Assembly (NCBI GenBank): GCA_031259185.1
Contig: JAIRLV010000033.1
Location: forward strand, 1-6,579
DNA: 6,579 nt
Direction of reading: 5' to 3'
Origin: Elusimicrobiota bacterium
GTDB taxonomy: Bacteria > RUG730
Positions within the stretch are counted from its first letter, which is position 1. The number at the start of each line of letters is the position of its first letter. Below are positions 5,663 to 6,579 of the stretch, piece after piece. A program made the translations under genes and the position numbers. Under the pieces are notes generated by a model that was given only the letters and a program-made list of their open reading frames with translations, made no database searches and was not told where the DNA came from.

Positions 5663-6579
5663 ATGAAAAAATTTTTAAACTATACTTTAATAGCTTTCTT
5701 TTTTTTATTTTTTGATAAATTTTTATTTGCCGATACTGATATAAGTACTTTAGAAGATATAACTGTGAAAGCAAATTTGAATTTACAATTAGAAAGTACA
5801 AAAGAAAAAATTCAAATAGATTTTGACAAAGACAAAATATTAGACGAAGTGGCAGTATTAGACAATATGATTTTTGAAAAAACAATACAAACCCTATTAA
5901 ATACGCCTCTTGCGATTCCTTCTATAATTTTTTCTTCTAATGTTATATCTCCTTTTGGTATGGAAATATTAGAAAAACCTTTTTTGACTTTTTTGATAGA
6001 TTCAAAACAAATAAATATTGCAGAATGGACACTGATTTTTAATGACTCTACTGGAAAATTGTTTTCAAATATGAAAGGCAAAAAAGTAATACCTACTAAT
6101 ATTAATTGGGACGGTATAAGTAGTATAAACGGGAATATGTTCATTCCTGGGAAATGGTATTCTTATTATTTGAGAGTTAAAGAAAATAACAATAATATAA
6201 TCACAGTTCCAGGAGATGTATTTAATATAAAAGGGATTAAAATTGATAATAAAAAATACATTACGATAACTTTAGCATTAGATGAAATTTTTGATATAAA
6301 TACTAATACGATTAATTTTAATAAAAATAGTGATATATTATTGAGGGAAGCTCTAGATATTTTGAAAGAATTTTTTGATAGAAATATTAACATAATTGTC
6401 TACGATAAAAATACAGAAATTGCCCAGAAAAGAGCGGATAAAATATTGCAATATTTAAAAGATAATATTTATATGACAAGTGTCGAAATACAAGCGATAG
6501 GAAAAGAAGCTTATATATCAGATTATAAGATTGATATAATAATTGAAAAACAGATAAAGATAAAACAAAATAAAATAAA
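5663..6579 (+). CDS. Exported protein with FlgD-like Ig domain and degenerate OmpA-like C-terminus, 3' end outside the window
   Basis: The frame is open to the right edge (305 codons, no stop seen). I chose ATG 5663 because MKKFLNYTLIAFFFLFFDKF begins a normal signal peptide, cleaved probably after A23; ATG 5645 in the same frame would add six residues, and neither has a good SD. Residues 24-105 match nothing I recognise. Residues 106-190 look like a FlgD-type Ig fold: W122 with L-I-F-N-D-S-T-G-K, then P-T-N-I-N-W149-D-G, a G-K-W-Y turn and V-F-N-I at the end. Residues 200-295 resemble the OmpA C-terminal domain: ITITLALDEIFDINTNTINF, then IAQKRADKILQYLKDN, V-E-I-Q-A-I-G-K-E and a last strand. 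The GHTD loop is missing and reads IIVYDKNTEI, so peptidoglycan binding is doubtful. It follows tonB by 20 bases and probably acts in the periplasm or outer membrane with that system. The domain calls are from pattern only. Confidence 0.82.
   Translation, partial: MKKFLNYTLIAFFFLFFDKFLFADTDISTLEDITVKANLNLQLESTKEKIQIDFDKDKILDEVAVLDNMIFEKTIQTLLNTPLAIPSIIFSSNVISPFGMEILEKPFLTFLIDSKQINIAEWTLIFNDSTGKLFSNMKGKKVIPTNINWDGISSINGNMFIPGKWYSYYLRVKENNNNIITVPGDVFNIKGIKIDNKKYITITLALDEIFDINTNTINFNKNSDILLREALDILKEFFDRNINIIVYDKNTEIAQKRADKILQYLKDNIYMTSVEIQAIGKEAYISDYKIDIIIEKQIKIKQNKI

Overview
The window is very AT-rich (by eye about a quarter G+C). All convincing genes lie on the + strand and are tightly packed. 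It holds six genes: a large TPR repeat protein cut by the left edge, an ExbB/TolQ-type proton-channel subunit, two consecutive ExbD/TolR-type subunits, a long TonB-family protein, and an exported protein with an OmpA-like C-terminus cut by the right edge. Signal peptides and the ExbBD-TonB set show a diderm bacterium. Two ExbDs, a TPR protein and an OmpA-like protein around one ExbB fit deep-branching diderms such as Elusimicrobiota; that taxonomic guess is inference and weak.

Layout. 1-2582: TPR protein, reading frame already open at base 1 (the true start lies upstream). 2583-2815: the only real intergenic gap. It begins with a 24-bp tandem repeat that continues the TPR gene's reading frame as a Gln/Glu-rich tail past a TAA stop. 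It then carries a perfect TTGACA -35-like box and a Shine-Dalgarno sequence for the next gene. 2816-5642: exbB, exbD1, exbD2 and tonB, separated by 10, 19 and 17 bases. 5663-6579: the OmpA-like gene, 20 bases after tonB and open at the right edge. Genes two to six look like one operon.

How they may work together. ExbB and the two ExbDs would form an inner-membrane stator driven by ion flow. The TonB-like protein would carry force across the periplasm. The OmpA-like protein and the TPR protein are candidate partners at the envelope. No TonB-dependent receptor is in view, so the load is unknown. One channel protein with two ExbD-type proteins recalls the AglRQS motor of Myxococcus, so a dedicated envelope or motility motor is as plausible as nutrient uptake.

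The most notable features are: ExbD1 lacks the essential transmembrane Asp (it has Asn) while carrying an Asp six residues earlier where ExbD2 has Asn, a reciprocal swap; and the TPR gene's stop codon sits inside an in-frame Gln/Glu repeat.
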